A stretch of DNA of 64,000 bases from Iodidimonas muriae (GCF_014647255.1 NZ_BMOV01000001.1:116275-180274), one strand, 5' to 3'. Shown: positions 17,840-27,638, counted from the stretch's first letter. The notes: a model not told the origin generated them from the letters alone. Made by a program: numbers and translations.

Positions 17840-19516
17840 ATGCCACCGATTCCCCTTTCCTTTATCCGACGGGTCTTTTTGGTCACACTGGCTGCTTTAT
17901 CCGGATGTTCCGAAAAAGATGACAGCGCGGCCCAACATAGCTACTCACCAGAGATCACGGTGGAGGATCTGGCGGACCGCACTGCAATATTGGCAAGCGA
18001 TGCCTTTGGCGGGCGGCCCCCCTCGGGTCCGATGGCGGACAAGACCGTCGCTTATCTGACCGAGGCTTTCAAGCGCATGGGCCTTAACCCGGCTTTCGAG
18101 GACCATTATGTGCAGAATGTGCCCTTGGTATCCATCGCCGCGAGACCAGATGCCATTTTGCAGATCACCAGCCCAAAGTTGGAGCGCCGCTATGACTATG
18201 GCTCCGAAATGATGGTGTGGACGACACGGGTGGTTAAAGAAGCGGGCATAAAAGATAGCGATCTGGTGTTCGTGGGTTATGGGATCACCGCACCGGAATA
18301 TGGCTGGGATGATTATGCCGGCTTGGATATGGCAGGTAAAACCGCTGTCATCTTGGTGAATGATCCCGGCTTCTCCACGAAAGACCCGGAGCTCTTCACC
18401 GGCAATGCCATGACCTATTACGGGCGCTGGACCTATAAATATGAGGAGGCGGCACGGCAGGGCGCGGACGGCGCAATCATCATTCATGAGACGGCTCCTG
18501 CATCCTATCCTTGGAGCGTAGTGGAAAACAGCTGGTCAGGCCCGCAATTCGATCTGGTGCGTTCTGACGAGAATGCCGGGCGCGTTGCCATAGAAGGTTG
18601 GGTGCAGAGCTTTGTCGCTGAAGAAATATTTGCAGATGCCGGGCTTGATTATCAGTCTTTGAAACAAGCGGCGGCAAAACCCGGTTTCAAGCCTGTACCC
18701 ATGGGATTAAAAGCCGATGTTTCTGTTCAAAACACACTTGAGCGATCAAAGACAGTAAATGTCGGTGCGGTGCTAACAGGCGTTTCCCATCCTGATGAAG
18801 CGGTGGTCTATATTGCTCATTGGGATCATCTGGGCGAGGGGCCCGCAGTGGAGGGAGATATAATCTATAATGGCGCGGCCGACAATGCCGCTGGCGTGGC
18901 TAGCGTCTTAGAGGTGGCGGAAAAAATGGCGGCCTCACCGCAAAGGCCTGCGCGCTCGGTGCTGTTTTTGTTTGTGGGCGCCGAAGAACAGGGGCTTTTA
19001 GGTGCCTATCATTATGCGGACAATCCAGCCTTTCCCCTCGCAAAAACGGCGGCCCTTATCAACACCGATGTTGTGCTGCCCCTAGGGGAAATGGCGGATA
19101 TAACGGTGGTGGGACGCGGGTCATCGGATATTGAGGCCGTATTGGAAAGCGTGACGACAGAGCAGGGGCGTAGGTTATCGGCTTATCCCAATCCCGAACA
19201 GGGCTTTTATTTCCGCTCTGACCATTTTGCGCTAGCGAAAAAAGGCGTGCCCGCACTTTATATCGATACCGGTACCGAACATGTAGAAAAGGGGCGCGAT
19301 TTTGTCACCAAAGCCAAGGCGGATTACGTGGCAAACCGTTATCACAAGCCTTCGGACGAAGTGATGACGGATTGGGATTGGCGCGGCGTGGTGCTGGATG
19401 TAGAGGCTATTTATCAAGTGGGATGGCAACTTGCTCAAAGCCGCGACTGGCCGCAATGGGCGGACAATACGCCCTTCAAGGCTATTCGCGAAGAAAGTGC
19501 GGATGAGAGGCGCTAG
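17840..19516 (+). CDS. Exported M28-family aminopeptidase (lipoprotein)
   Basis: Protein of 558 residues with a lipoprotein signal (lipobox LSGC at about residues 22-25). A protease-associated (PA) domain segment is seen (VFVGYGITAPEYGWDDY). The M28 zinc ligands are present: IAHWDHLGEG (His, Asp), NGAADNAAGVAS (Asp), GAEEQGLLGA (Glu-Glu catalytic base and ligand), INTD (Asp), FRSDHFALAK (His). It should release N-terminal amino acids from peptides in the periplasm or at the surface. It follows the TonB receptor by 126 bp and overlaps the convergent EamA gene by 4 bp. A paralogue with the same layout is at 40351. Confidence 0.92.
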   Translation: MPPIPLSFIRRVFLVTLAALSGCSEKDDSAAQHSYSPEITVEDLADRTAILASDAFGGRPPSGPMADKTVAYLTEAFKRMGLNPAFEDHYVQNVPLVSIAARPDAILQITSPKLERRYDYGSEMMVWTTRVVKEAGIKDSDLVFVGYGITAPEYGWDDYAGLDMAGKTAVILVNDPGFSTKDPELFTGNAMTYYGRWTYKYEEAARQGADGAIIIHETAPASYPWSVVENSWSGPQFDLVRSDENAGRVAIEGWVQSFVAEEIFADAGLDYQSLKQAAAKPGFKPVPMGLKADVSVQNTLERSKTVNVGAVLTGVSHPDEAVVYIAHWDHLGEGPAVEGDIIYNGAADNAAGVASVLEVAEKMAASPQRPARSVLFLFVGAEEQGLLGAYHYADNPAFPLAKTAALINTDVVLPLGEMADITVVGRGSSDIEAVLESVTTEQGRRLSAYPNPEQGFYFRSDHFALAKKGVPALYIDTGTEHVEKGRDFVTKAKADYVANRYHKPSDEVMTDWDWRGVVLDVEAIYQVGWQLAQSRDWPQWADNTPFKAIREESADERR

Positions 19517-20379
19517 GCTTTCTGCACAGCCCTGCGGTTCATCACCACCAGCATCAGCCCGCCCAGCACAATCAGGCTGGCGATGGCAAAGCGCAGGCTT
19601 ATGGTTTCTCCCACGAACAGCACGCCGCCCAATGTGGCAATCAGGGGCACCGATAATTGGGAAATAGCGGCGATATGGGGGCGCATCAGCGGGAGCACCG
19701 CGTACCAGATGGCATAGCCCAGCCCGGATGTGACCGCACCAGAGGCAATGGCAAGTCCGGCACCTTTGGTGGAAATGTCACCCATATCACCCAATAAAAA
19801 TAATACTGGCAGGGCGACCACCGTTGCGACGATGAAATTGCCCGCCGTGGCTGCCACAGGATTGCGGCTTTTGCCGCCTTTCAAGGAATAGACGCCCCAG
19901 GCCAGCCCGCTTATGCCCATCAGAACGGCTCCAAAAGGGTCTGGCGCGCTGGCACCGGGGAGCAAAAACCATGTGAGGCCACCCATGGCGATCACGGCCC
20001 CCAACCATTCCTGTTTGGACAATCGCGCACCGGCCATCACGGCGCCACCGATCATGCTCAATTGCACGGCAGCAAAGGCGATCAATGCTCCGGTGCCAGT
20101 GTCGAGCACGATATAGGCATAGGAAAAGGCTGCGGCATAAACCAAAAGAGCGCACGCAGACGATACCGAGAGATGTGTGCGCATCTGGCTCCATCCTTGT
20201 GGCCGCATCCCCATCAACAGAGCCAGCATCACGGCACCGGATAGCAAACGAAGGCCGGTGAATGTGGCGGGGGACAAGGCTTCTTGCTGCAGGGCCATGC
20301 GGCACAAAACGGAGTTGGCGGCAAAAGCGGTCAGGGTCAGGAGGGTCCCGAAAAACACGCGAGGTTGGGATGATCGCAT
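19513..20379 (-). CDS. EamA/DMT-family membrane transporter
   Basis: Protein of 288 residues, ten predicted helices in two EamA halves (for example TAFAANSVLCRMAL near the N-terminus, and the second-half pattern ATLGGVLFVGETISLRFAIAS). I used the ATG at 20379 rather than an upstream in-frame start because the extra 21 residues do not resemble the family; the ribosome site is weak in either case. EamA proteins export small metabolites or amino acids; the substrate cannot be told here. The 3' end overlaps the peptidase gene on the other strand by 4 bp. Confidence 0.85.
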   Translation of the reverse strand: MRSSQPRVFFGTLLTLTAFAANSVLCRMALQQEALSPATFTGLRLLSGAVMLALLMGMRPQGWSQMRTHLSVSSACALLVYAAAFSYAYIVLDTGTGALIAFAAVQLSMIGGAVMAGARLSKQEWLGAVIAMGGLTWFLLPGASAPDPFGAVLMGISGLAWGVYSLKGGKSRNPVAATAGNFIVATVVALPVLFLLGDMGDISTKGAGLAIASGAVTSGLGYAIWYAVLPLMRPHIAAISQLSVPLIATLGGVLFVGETISLRFAIASLIVLGGLMLVVMNRRAVQKA

Positions 20380-20562
20380 AAAACAATCCAAAGCCGGTGG
20401 TACAAAAGTGAAGGGCGCAAGCAATGGCCCTGTCACAGACAAAGGGGCCCAAGATCGAGAAAGAGATGGGTAAAATGGGGACCGTTCGGTGAAAGGTCAA
20501 TCCCGTGAGGGTGGAGATTGTGCTCCAGCGTTGCCGGACTGTCGTTCTAGCCGGCACTTTTC

Positions 20563-20600
20563 CATAGAAAAAGGCCCGGAGAGGGGATCTCCGGACCTTT
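20563..20600 (-). terminator. Intrinsic terminator of the sugar TonB receptor gene
   Basis: Read on the minus strand, AAAGGTCCGGAGA and TCTCCGGGCCTTT pair around a 5-base loop, with one mismatch, and are followed by a T run (CCTTTTTC). It lies about 20 bp after the receptor stop at 20621. Confidence 0.85.
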
Positions 20601-20620
20601 CAGAAAGGTGTTCGTCAGCC

Positions 20621-23053
20621 TTAGAAATTGTAGCTGAGGCTGAAGCGGAAGGACCGCCCCAAAATCGGGCGGGCGAAGATGGCCGTTCCCGTTTGCGCAC
20701 CCAATACGCGGGGATTGCCTTCGGTCAGGCCGTGGCTGTCGGTCAGATTGTCGGCTGTAACCTGGAAGGTCCAGTTGTCCACATCCATAATAATGCCGGC
20801 ATCCAGCTTTTGATAAGAGTCGAGAACCTGCTGGTTTTCAGGATCGGAGAAACGATCACCCACATGGGTGAAGGTGCCGTAAAGGGTCGCATATCCCCAA
20901 GGCAGCTCGATGTCATAGGTGGGGGTGAAGCGCAGTTGCAGCTTCGGCTGGCGTTGCACGCGGTTGCCCGCATTGCTGCTATTGCCGTCGAAATCGGCAT
21001 CCTGCCATGTACCGGTCAGGGCCAGCGACAGGCCATCAAACGGTCGGACGACAAATTCGCCTTCCACACCGATGGCATTGGAGCCGCTGATGATCACCAC
21101 ATTTTGGCCGTCGATGAAGCGCTGATCGGGCAGTCCGGTGAAATCATTGTAGAACAGAGTGGCAAAGACGCTGACCATATCTGTGGACGCTTTGAAACCC
21201 AGTTCATACTGATCGATCTTCTGAATAGTATCGGCACCATCGCGTAGATTATCGAAATGAGGGAATTTCTGGCCATTATTGATGCGGGCGAATACCGACA
21301 TATCCTGCGTCAGATTATAGTTCGCACCCACGGTCCAGGAGGTTTCCGTTTCATCGAAATCAATGGTTCTGAACGATCCATTGAGGATGGCCGCATTGTT
21401 GTTGAACAATGTGTTGGGGTCCCCATCCAGATCGACGCCGAAGTCCACATTCTCAAGGGTGGCATCCACATTCTGGTTTTCAACGCGGAACCCGGCATCG
21501 ATCCGCAAATCCGGGGTAATCTGCCATTCATCGGCGAAATAGGCGGCGATATTGCGGCCATTATAAGCAGCATTCACGTCAAAGAAGGGCGCACCTACAA
21601 AGCCATCGCGGGTGACCTGACGGCCATCGGCGAAATTGACATTGATGCGACGGGCATTTTCTTCGGCCGCCAATAGCTGGTTATTGCCCAGGAACCATAC
21701 ATCATTTGAAGAATAATCCGAGAAGAACACACCAACGGTGAAGCTGTTGCCTTCAAACAATTCCTTTGCCACAGAAAAATCATTGGTAAAGGACTGGATG
21801 TCTTTTTCAACGGACCACATGCCTGCGGTCAGAACCTGCTGGTCAAGGCCGACCGCATCGCCAGAATCGACGAATGTGGCACTGCCCACCTGTGCATCAG
21901 GATCGATCCCGGCGAGAAAATCACCAAGGGTACGCGGCGTATCCGCGGGGACGAGGCCAATGGTATCCGCATCACCGGACATATAATTGAATTTTTCACG
22001 AATGGTCCAGCCGCCGTCGAATTCAAATTCCGAGCTGCCGCCGATCATGAAGGTTTCGGAACCACGCCCATCGGCCAGATCAAGCCGCCGGGTTTCACCA
22101 TTGATGCCGGTTTCAATAACACCCAAACGGTTGGCATTGCCGATTAGGTTGCCGGTTCCGCGATCAAAGCCGGGGAATTCTTCGATATTGCCGTTTTCAT
22201 CTGACAACAGCGGGATCGGCAACAGCCATGCGGCGCGATCATCAAGGAAACGGGTGTAAAGGTTGATCTGACCATTATCGAACAGCTTGGTGATATTGGC
22301 GCTGAATTGGCCGCCCCGTTCGCTGTTGAATTCGGCGTCGCGGATGCCGTTGGATGTGCGGTAAAAACCACCGACGCTATAGAACAGATCGTCGGTAATG
22401 GGGCCGCTAAGCTGCATATCCACCCGCTTTTCGCCAAAGCTGGTGCCCGAAAGTTTCACGATCCCTTCGGTTTCCGGACCGCCCTGTTTCTGGATGAAGT
22501 TGACGGTTACGCCGGGCTGGCCGTTAGAGAAGACGGGGCTGGGGCCACCGCGCAGGGCTTCCATGCGCTCCACCGTTTCATCGATGCGAAACAGGCCGGA
22601 ATTTTCAAGGAAAGACAGGGTTGGCGGCGGGAAAATGGGCATGCCGTCGATTTGCAGCGTGACAAATTCCGCATCACCTGCGCCGGGGAAACCGCGCACA
22701 AAAATATTGGCACCGGCTTCACCGCCGGAGCTTTCAGCCCAGACACCGGGAATGGCCTTCAACAGATCGGCGGTGCTTTTGGGAGCGAATTTGTCGATCG
22801 CGGTGTTGCTCATGGTGGTGATGGCGTAGCTGGCATCGAGTTTTCTCAATCCGGCGCCACCGGGACGGCCTGTGACCACAATTTCTTCCAAACTGAGGGA
22901 GTTGTCTTTTTCCCGGTCTGTTTGTTGGTCGGCGGTATCTTGTGCCAAAGCGCCAGACGCGCCGATCAGCAGGGCTGCACCTGCAGCGGAAGATAGAAAG
23001 AGGCCGCGAACAGCTAGGCGTACAGCTGTGAGATCGTTGGACTTGGGTTTCAT
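20621..23053 (-). CDS. TonB-dependent receptor, probable alpha-glucan/maltodextrin uptake
   Basis: Protein of 810 residues: signal peptide (ending GASGALAQ), TonB box region (LSLEEIVVTGRPGG), plug (TADLLKAIPGVWAE, NIFVRGFPGAGDAEFVTLQI, EALRGGPSPVFSNGQPGVTVN) and barrel ending RFSLSYNF. There is no STN domain, so it is a transporter rather than a sigma-linked transducer. A GGGGAG site precedes the ATG. It is divergent from a LacI regulator, and the shared intergenic region holds two copies of the palindrome also found before the GH65/MFS pair. The substrate (malto-oligosaccharide or a related alpha-glucoside) is inferred from the locus. Confidence 0.9.
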   Translation of the reverse strand: MKPKSNDLTAVRLAVRGLFLSSAAGAALLIGASGALAQDTADQQTDREKDNSLSLEEIVVTGRPGGAGLRKLDASYAITTMSNTAIDKFAPKSTADLLKAIPGVWAESSGGEAGANIFVRGFPGAGDAEFVTLQIDGMPIFPPPTLSFLENSGLFRIDETVERMEALRGGPSPVFSNGQPGVTVNFIQKQGGPETEGIVKLSGTSFGEKRVDMQLSGPITDDLFYSVGGFYRTSNGIRDAEFNSERGGQFSANITKLFDNGQINLYTRFLDDRAAWLLPIPLLSDENGNIEEFPGFDRGTGNLIGNANRLGVIETGINGETRRLDLADGRGSETFMIGGSSEFEFDGGWTIREKFNYMSGDADTIGLVPADTPRTLGDFLAGIDPDAQVGSATFVDSGDAVGLDQQVLTAGMWSVEKDIQSFTNDFSVAKELFEGNSFTVGVFFSDYSSNDVWFLGNNQLLAAEENARRINVNFADGRQVTRDGFVGAPFFDVNAAYNGRNIAAYFADEWQITPDLRIDAGFRVENQNVDATLENVDFGVDLDGDPNTLFNNNAAILNGSFRTIDFDETETSWTVGANYNLTQDMSVFARINNGQKFPHFDNLRDGADTIQKIDQYELGFKASTDMVSVFATLFYNDFTGLPDQRFIDGQNVVIISGSNAIGVEGEFVVRPFDGLSLALTGTWQDADFDGNSSNAGNRVQRQPKLQLRFTPTYDIELPWGYATLYGTFTHVGDRFSDPENQQVLDSYQKLDAGIIMDVDNWTFQVTADNLTDSHGLTEGNPRVLGAQTGTAIFARPILGRSFRFSLSYNF

Positions 23054-23216
23054 TGTCTTCTCCCCATAGGTTTATCAAAGCCACGTTCGATCGTTACGAA
23101 AATTTTTGTTGCAACGACTAGGCAGCGCCTCAGTGCTGAATTTTAGAACAGCATCAATATTTCACGAGATCATAAGACCACGAGTACATTTATTAATTTT
23201 CATGGATAAGGCGTTA

Positions 23217-23230
23217 TGAAATCAATTTCA
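23217..23230. promoter_or_regulatory. LacI-type operator candidate O1 (TGAAATCAATTTCA)
   Basis: Palindromic halves TGAAAT / ATTTCA with a 2-bp centre. It lies between the divergent TonB receptor and LacI genes, starting 23 bp before O2. The same halves recur at 23240 and 27625. Confidence 0.7.
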
Positions 23231-23239
23231 ATAATTTTT

Positions 23240-23253
23240 TGAAATGGATTTCA
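23240..23253. promoter_or_regulatory. LacI-type operator candidate O2 (TGAAATGGATTTCA)
   Basis: Same palindrome as O1 with centre GG, and identical over all 14 bases to the site at 27625 before the GH65/MFS pair. Its distance to O1 (about two helical turns) would suit cooperative binding. Confidence 0.75.
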
Positions 23254-23424
23254 TTTTGGAAAAATAATTTTCTATTGTGTTGCATATGGGTGTCAATCAT
23301 TGGTTTATATCAAAAAGGGGTGGGGCATTGGCGGTCCGATGAAGGTCACCAGAAGCACGGCTTGGCTTGTGGGAAAAAGCTGTCTAAGACAAATGCTTGA
23401 TCTGGCCGAAAAAGGTAAGGATGA

Positions 23425-24450
23425 ATGGCAATTAAACGTGCCAAAACCATGGAAGACATTGCGCGGCTGGCCAATGTGTCGAAGCCGACCGTTTCACGTG
23501 CCTTGCGCAATAGCCCTTTGGTTACCGAGGAAACGCGCCGCCATGTTTTGGATGTGGCCACGAAACATGGCTATGTGATCAACCGCAATGCGCAGAAATT
23601 GCGCGAAAGCCGTGCCAATACGATTGCCGTCGTGCTGGATTTCAGCTCGCACCGGGAAAATCGCATCTCCGATCCGTTCATTTTCAATCTGTTGGCCGGG
23701 GTGTCGGAAGCGCTTGGGCAGCGCGATCAGGATTTGTTGCTCTGCTCCCCCGCCCATAGCTCGGTGGAATCTTTAGGGTCGATCACCACGTCGCGGGGGG
23801 CGGACGGGATTATTTTTCTAGGTGAAGGCGGGCGGCGTGATGATCTGATCGCGCTAGCTGAACGCGCTGTGCCCTTCGTTGTGTGGGGGGCGGTGGAAAA
23901 AACGCTGCCCTATTGCGCCGTTGGCAGTGACAATTTTCAAGGCGGGTTTTTGGCGGCCAAGCATCTTTTGGACCAGGGGCGGTCGCGCTTTTTGTTTATT
24001 GGCGATACGCATCATGCGGAGATCAATCTGCGCCGCCAAGGGTTTATCAAGGCATTGTCCGAGGAAATGGGGGCGCGTGCCGCCAATCTGGTGGTGAGCG
24101 ATATGTCTTTGGACGATTTTTCCTATGGTGCGAGCCATCGTGCCGCAACGGAAATGGTAAAGGGGCCGAGGCCGGTTCCGGATGCGATTTTTGCCGCCAG
24201 CGATACGGCTGCAATGGCGGTGATCAGCGCCTTTCGGGCCGCGGGGCTTTCTGTGCCAGAGGATGTATCGGTGGTGGGATATAATGATATTCCGGCGTCG
24301 GAGCATTTTCATCCCCCCCTGACCAGCGTGCGGCAGGATGTGCATGTGGCCGGGGCTTTGCTGGTGGAAAAGCTGATGCTGGCCATTGAGGGGCGTAGCC
24401 CGCAATCCACCATGCTGGAAACGCGCCTGATTGTGCGCGCTTCAAGCTGA
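23425..24450 (+). CDS. LacI-family regulator of the alpha-glucan locus (first)
   Basis: Protein of 341 residues. N-terminal helix-turn-helix TMEDIARLANVSKPTVSRAL (about 8-27), hinge helix region NRNAQKLRES, then a periplasmic-binding-like sugar domain (GADGIIFLGE, VGSDNFQGGFLAAKHLL, VSVVGYNDIPASEHFHPPLT). The ATG at 23425 follows GGTAAGG. It sits divergent from the TonB receptor and beside beta-phosphoglucomutase and GH65 genes, so it probably senses a glucoside and binds TGAAATNNATTTCA. Which of the two LacI proteins binds that site is not decided by sequence. Confidence 0.9.
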   Translation: MAIKRAKTMEDIARLANVSKPTVSRALRNSPLVTEETRRHVLDVATKHGYVINRNAQKLRESRANTIAVVLDFSSHRENRISDPFIFNLLAGVSEALGQRDQDLLLCSPAHSSVESLGSITTSRGADGIIFLGEGGRRDDLIALAERAVPFVVWGAVEKTLPYCAVGSDNFQGGFLAAKHLLDQGRSRFLFIGDTHHAEINLRRQGFIKALSEEMGARAANLVVSDMSLDDFSYGASHRAATEMVKGPRPVPDAIFAASDTAAMAVISAFRAAGLSVPEDVSVVGYNDIPASEHFHPPLTSVRQDVHVAGALLVEKLMLAIEGRSPQSTMLETRLIVRASS

Positions 24451-24467
24451 AGCCCAAGGGGCCTATT

Positions 24468-25118
24468 CTAGTCCAGACAAGATTTGGGATCGAAGGCGGC
24501 GATATCGGGGATAATCGCATCGGCCGCGGCCAAAATATCCGTATCTCCCACGCCGATCACATAGCAACCTGCGGCTTTTGCAGATAGAACGCCGGCCGCC
24601 GCATCATCCAGCGCCAAACAGCGCTCTGGCGGCACGCCAACGCCCTTTGCGGCCATCAGGAAAATATCGGGCGCGGGTTTTGATTGTTTTGCAGCCCCCG
24701 CATCGGCAATGAAATCCATCAAGGGGCCAATGCCCAGCCGATCGATCAGAAGGGGCGCGTTGCGGCTGGCCGATGCCAAGGACGTTTTCAGCCCCAATGC
24801 CTTGCAGGCTTCCAATGCCTGACGGGCGCCGGGCAGCAGCGCATCGGGGGTAATTTTTTGGATGATCGCTTGGTAATAGCCATTTTTTCGTGTTGCAAGC
24901 GCGTGTTTTTCCGCATCGGAATAGGAGCGGGGGGCATCTTCCAGCAAAATATCGAGAGAGGCCATCCGGCTTACGCCTTTCAACCGTTCGTTTTTCTGTT
25001 CGTCAAAGGCCAGACCCAATTCATCGGCCAGCCGCTTCCATGCTGCATAATGTTCCCGCGCACTGTCGGCCAGCACGCCATCCAGATCGAACAGAACCGC
25101 TTTGTAAGTCTGGCTCAT
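24468..25118 (-). CDS. pgmB: Beta-phosphoglucomutase
   Basis: Protein of 216 residues of the HAD family. Motif I FDLDGVLADSAREHY (nucleophile and acid Asp), the cap specificity segment (ERLKGVSRMASLDILLE), motif II SASRN, the Lys of KPAPDIFLMAA, and motif IV ALDDAAAGV match PgmB. It turns beta-glucose 1-phosphate into glucose 6-phosphate. Its start overlaps the stop of the GH65 phosphorylase by 4 bp on the minus strand; that enzyme makes beta-glucose 1-phosphate, so the pair forms one pathway. Confidence 0.93.
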   Translation of the reverse strand: MSQTYKAVLFDLDGVLADSAREHYAAWKRLADELGLAFDEQKNERLKGVSRMASLDILLEDAPRSYSDAEKHALATRKNGYYQAIIQKITPDALLPGARQALEACKALGLKTSLASASRNAPLLIDRLGIGPLMDFIADAGAAKQSKPAPDIFLMAAKGVGVPPERCLALDDAAAGVLSAKAAGCYVIGVGDTDILAAADAIIPDIAAFDPKSCLD

Positions 25119-27523
25119 GCGGGCTCCTTTCCGAGGGGGGAAGCCTCCATTGTCTCGTCGGGCTTCAGCTCCAATGGCTGGTCATGATGTTGAATGGTCA
25201 GGGGGGCGCCGCTGATCAGGCGATAGCAGCACCGGTTCTTTCCAATCTGGACCAGAATGATCCGCCCGCGCACCCTGATCCGAAAAGACAGGCCTTGCCA
25301 TTGATCGGGCAGCACAGGGGAAAAGACAGGGCGGCCTTCAACAAAGCGCAAGCCTGCAAAGCCGTTGACAAGGCACATCCAGCTTCCGCCAAGCGAGGCC
25401 ATATGCAGCCCGTGTCCGGTGTTTTTATGAAGATCGCCCAGATCCACAAAAGCCGCATGGCGGAAATATTCATGGGCCTGTTCCAAACGCCCCACCTGGC
25501 TGGCAAGCATGCCAAACACACAGGCAGACAAAGTGCTATCATGCACCGTTACATCTTCATAATAGCGAAGGTCGCGGGCTTTGTCCGCAGGTGCGAATTG
25601 ATCGCCTAACAGCACCATGGCCAGCACTGTATCGGCCTGTTTGCAGACTTGATGGCGGTATATGGTCAGGGGATGATAATGCAAAAGAAGGGGGAATTTA
25701 TCCTTGGGCGTGTTTGCAATATCCCAGCGTTTTTTATCCAGAAAGCTGTCATCTTGCGGATGAATACCCAATGTCTCGTCATAGGGGAGATACATGGCGT
25801 CTGCCGCCCGCCGCCATTCGGTGATTTCGTCTTCATGAAGGTCGATGGCATTGGCGATCCGCGCAAAAACATCGGGGGCGTCGGCCATAAGCGCATGGGC
25901 CACCCGATAGGCATAATCCAAATGCTGGCGGGCCATGGCATTGGTGTAGAAATTATTGTTCACCAAAGCCGTATATTCATCGGGTCCGGTGACACAATGG
26001 ATACAAAAAGCCCCGCCTTTGCGTGGATTGAAAAAGCCGATTTGCGGCCAGATGCGGGCGGTTTCAAACAGTATCTCCGCTCCGTGATCGTGTAAAAAAG
26101 CTGTGTCGTCGGTCAGCGCCATATAGTGTTCGATGGCAAAAGCCACATCGGCATTGATGTGATATTGCGCCGAACCGGCGGGGAAATAGGCGGAACATTC
26201 CCGACCGGAAATGGTGCGCCATGCAATCAGGGCTCCCCGTTCGTGGCCCATTTCGCGGGCATGGCGACGCGAGGCTTCCAGACTGCTATGCCGGTACACC
26301 AGCATGTCGCGGGCACGTTCAGGGCGGCTGTGTCCCAAAAGAGGCAGGCCGAAAATTTCAGCATCCCAGAAATAATGGCCTTCATAGCCTTCGCCGGTCT
26401 GGCCCTTGGCGCAGATCGAGGTTTCTCCGCCGCGCCCTGCGGCCTGCAGCACCTGAAAGATATTGAAGCGCACCGCAGCGCTATCGACGGGAGCCCCTTC
26501 AATTTCGAGATCCGCTCCTTCCCAGAACCGGGCAAGGTCAGCGCCTTGTTCGGCGCATAACCGGTCGAAGCCGGCGTCGCGTGCCTGCGCCAGATCATAT
26601 AAGGCGGCATCGTTGGGGCTGTTCTGGCTATGGGCGGTGGTATCGCTGTGATAGCTGACGAATTTCACAAGGCTCAAGGGGGCGTCTGGGCCGGCTTTTG
26701 CCTGAAACCGTTGGGTAAGGCCGATGTCGGTTTCGCTCACTTCCGACAGGCTGAAATCGCCTTTGAGCACATGATGGTCCACAGCAACAGCCACCGGTAT
26801 GCCGCTTTTCTTCAGGCGGTGGGCATAGCCGAATGCCGTGCCGTTTTTTAAAACTTTTTCAAGCTGCCACGGCGTTTGTGCGAAGGCCGGACCGAGGCGC
26901 GGATCATGGGGGGCGTCAGGCATATGGGCCGCATCCACGGATTGGGCTGCACCGGCCTTGTGAACCGCTTCAATATGGGTATGGATAGCGATGTCTGCGG
27001 TGCCTTGCTCCATAGCGACAGACAGCTTTTGAGCAAAGATCGAAGCCCGCTTCATGCTGACAAGCCGTTCATAACACAGGGAGATCACGGCACCTGATGC
27101 CAGCTTCCAACGAATATGGCGTTCTAGAATGCCGCGTTTGAAATCCAGCTTGCGCATGGAAGACAAAACAGATGCCGAGGCCAAAGACAAAGCAACGCCA
27201 TCGGCATAAACGACAAAACCGGTGGCATTGGCGGCAGGGGGGCGGGTGTCGCTGCTTTGGGCGAAGCCGTGGGCCATTTCGTGATAATGGATCGGCATGG
27301 TTTCATAAACGCCGTTCAAATAAACGGATGCCGTTCCCAAGCCTTTGCCATCAAGGCTTTCTTCAAAGCCACCACGGACGCCGATAAAGCCATTCCCAAG
27401 GGAAAACAAGGATTCGCTACGGTCACGAAGGGCAAGATCAATGCCGTTTTCCACCAGCGCCCAGTCTTCCAGATCATAGGGAAGATCATGCAATGGATCA
27501 AAACCGCGCTCTGATATATCCAA
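25115..27523 (-). CDS. GH65 disaccharide phosphorylase (maltose phosphorylase-like)
   Basis: Protein of about 802 residues with the GH65 layout: N-terminal beta-sandwich (SLGNGFIGVRGGFEE), (alpha/alpha)6 barrel (GQTGEGYEGHYFWDAEIF), general acid Glu in TGPDEYTALVNNNFYTNAMA, and C-terminal part. The start is uncertain. A TTG at 27523 has GGGGAG 7 bp before it. An in-frame GTG at 27544 adds seven residues but lacks a good site. GH65 phosphorylases cleave maltose, trehalose, kojibiose or nigerose to glucose plus beta-glucose 1-phosphate; the neighbouring amylase and alpha-glucosidase favour maltose. Coupled to pgmB. Confidence 0.9.
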   Translation of the reverse strand: MDISERGFDPLHDLPYDLEDWALVENGIDLALRDRSESLFSLGNGFIGVRGGFEESLDGKGLGTASVYLNGVYETMPIHYHEMAHGFAQSSDTRPPAANATGFVVYADGVALSLASASVLSSMRKLDFKRGILERHIRWKLASGAVISLCYERLVSMKRASIFAQKLSVAMEQGTADIAIHTHIEAVHKAGAAQSVDAAHMPDAPHDPRLGPAFAQTPWQLEKVLKNGTAFGYAHRLKKSGIPVAVAVDHHVLKGDFSLSEVSETDIGLTQRFQAKAGPDAPLSLVKFVSYHSDTTAHSQNSPNDAALYDLAQARDAGFDRLCAEQGADLARFWEGADLEIEGAPVDSAAVRFNIFQVLQAAGRGGETSICAKGQTGEGYEGHYFWDAEIFGLPLLGHSRPERARDMLVYRHSSLEASRRHAREMGHERGALIAWRTISGRECSAYFPAGSAQYHINADVAFAIEHYMALTDDTAFLHDHGAEILFETARIWPQIGFFNPRKGGAFCIHCVTGPDEYTALVNNNFYTNAMARQHLDYAYRVAHALMADAPDVFARIANAIDLHEDEITEWRRAADAMYLPYDETLGIHPQDDSFLDKKRWDIANTPKDKFPLLLHYHPLTIYRHQVCKQADTVLAMVLLGDQFAPADKARDLRYYEDVTVHDSTLSACVFGMLASQVGRLEQAHEYFRHAAFVDLGDLHKNTGHGLHMASLGGSWMCLVNGFAGLRFVEGRPVFSPVLPDQWQGLSFRIRVRGRIILVQIGKNRCCYRLISGAPLTIQHHDQPLELKPDETMEASPLGKEPA

Positions 27524-27624
27524 TCTAAGTCTCCCCAATTTCACAGCAGGCTTATCCGGTGATGAGTGATCTCATTCTCGTGCGGAAACAGTTTTCTTGA
27601 CTTATCTCTGAGTAATGGACTTAA

Positions 27625-27638
27625 TGAAATGGATTTCA
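27625..27638. promoter_or_regulatory. LacI-type operator candidate O3 (TGAAATGGATTTCA)
   Basis: Identical to O2 and extended to an 18-bp palindrome, AATGAAATGGATTTCATT (27623-27640). It lies in the divergent promoter region between GH65 (start 27523) and the MFS permease (start 27790), well placed to control both. A half-site, ATGAAATTC, follows at about 27665. Confidence 0.78.

Larger units (their letters stand above)
23054..23424. other. Divergent promoter region, TonB receptor / LacI regulator
   Basis: A 371-bp AT-rich stretch without a convincing gene. It holds two operator-like palindromes (23217-23230 and 23240-23253). Promoter boxes could not be fixed with confidence. Confidence 0.6.

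Noticed and set aside
20489-21247. A 252-codon plus-strand frame over the end of the TonB receptor gene
   Set aside because: The receptor on the other strand is complete, with matching barrel strands and a terminator; the plus frame has no family resemblance.
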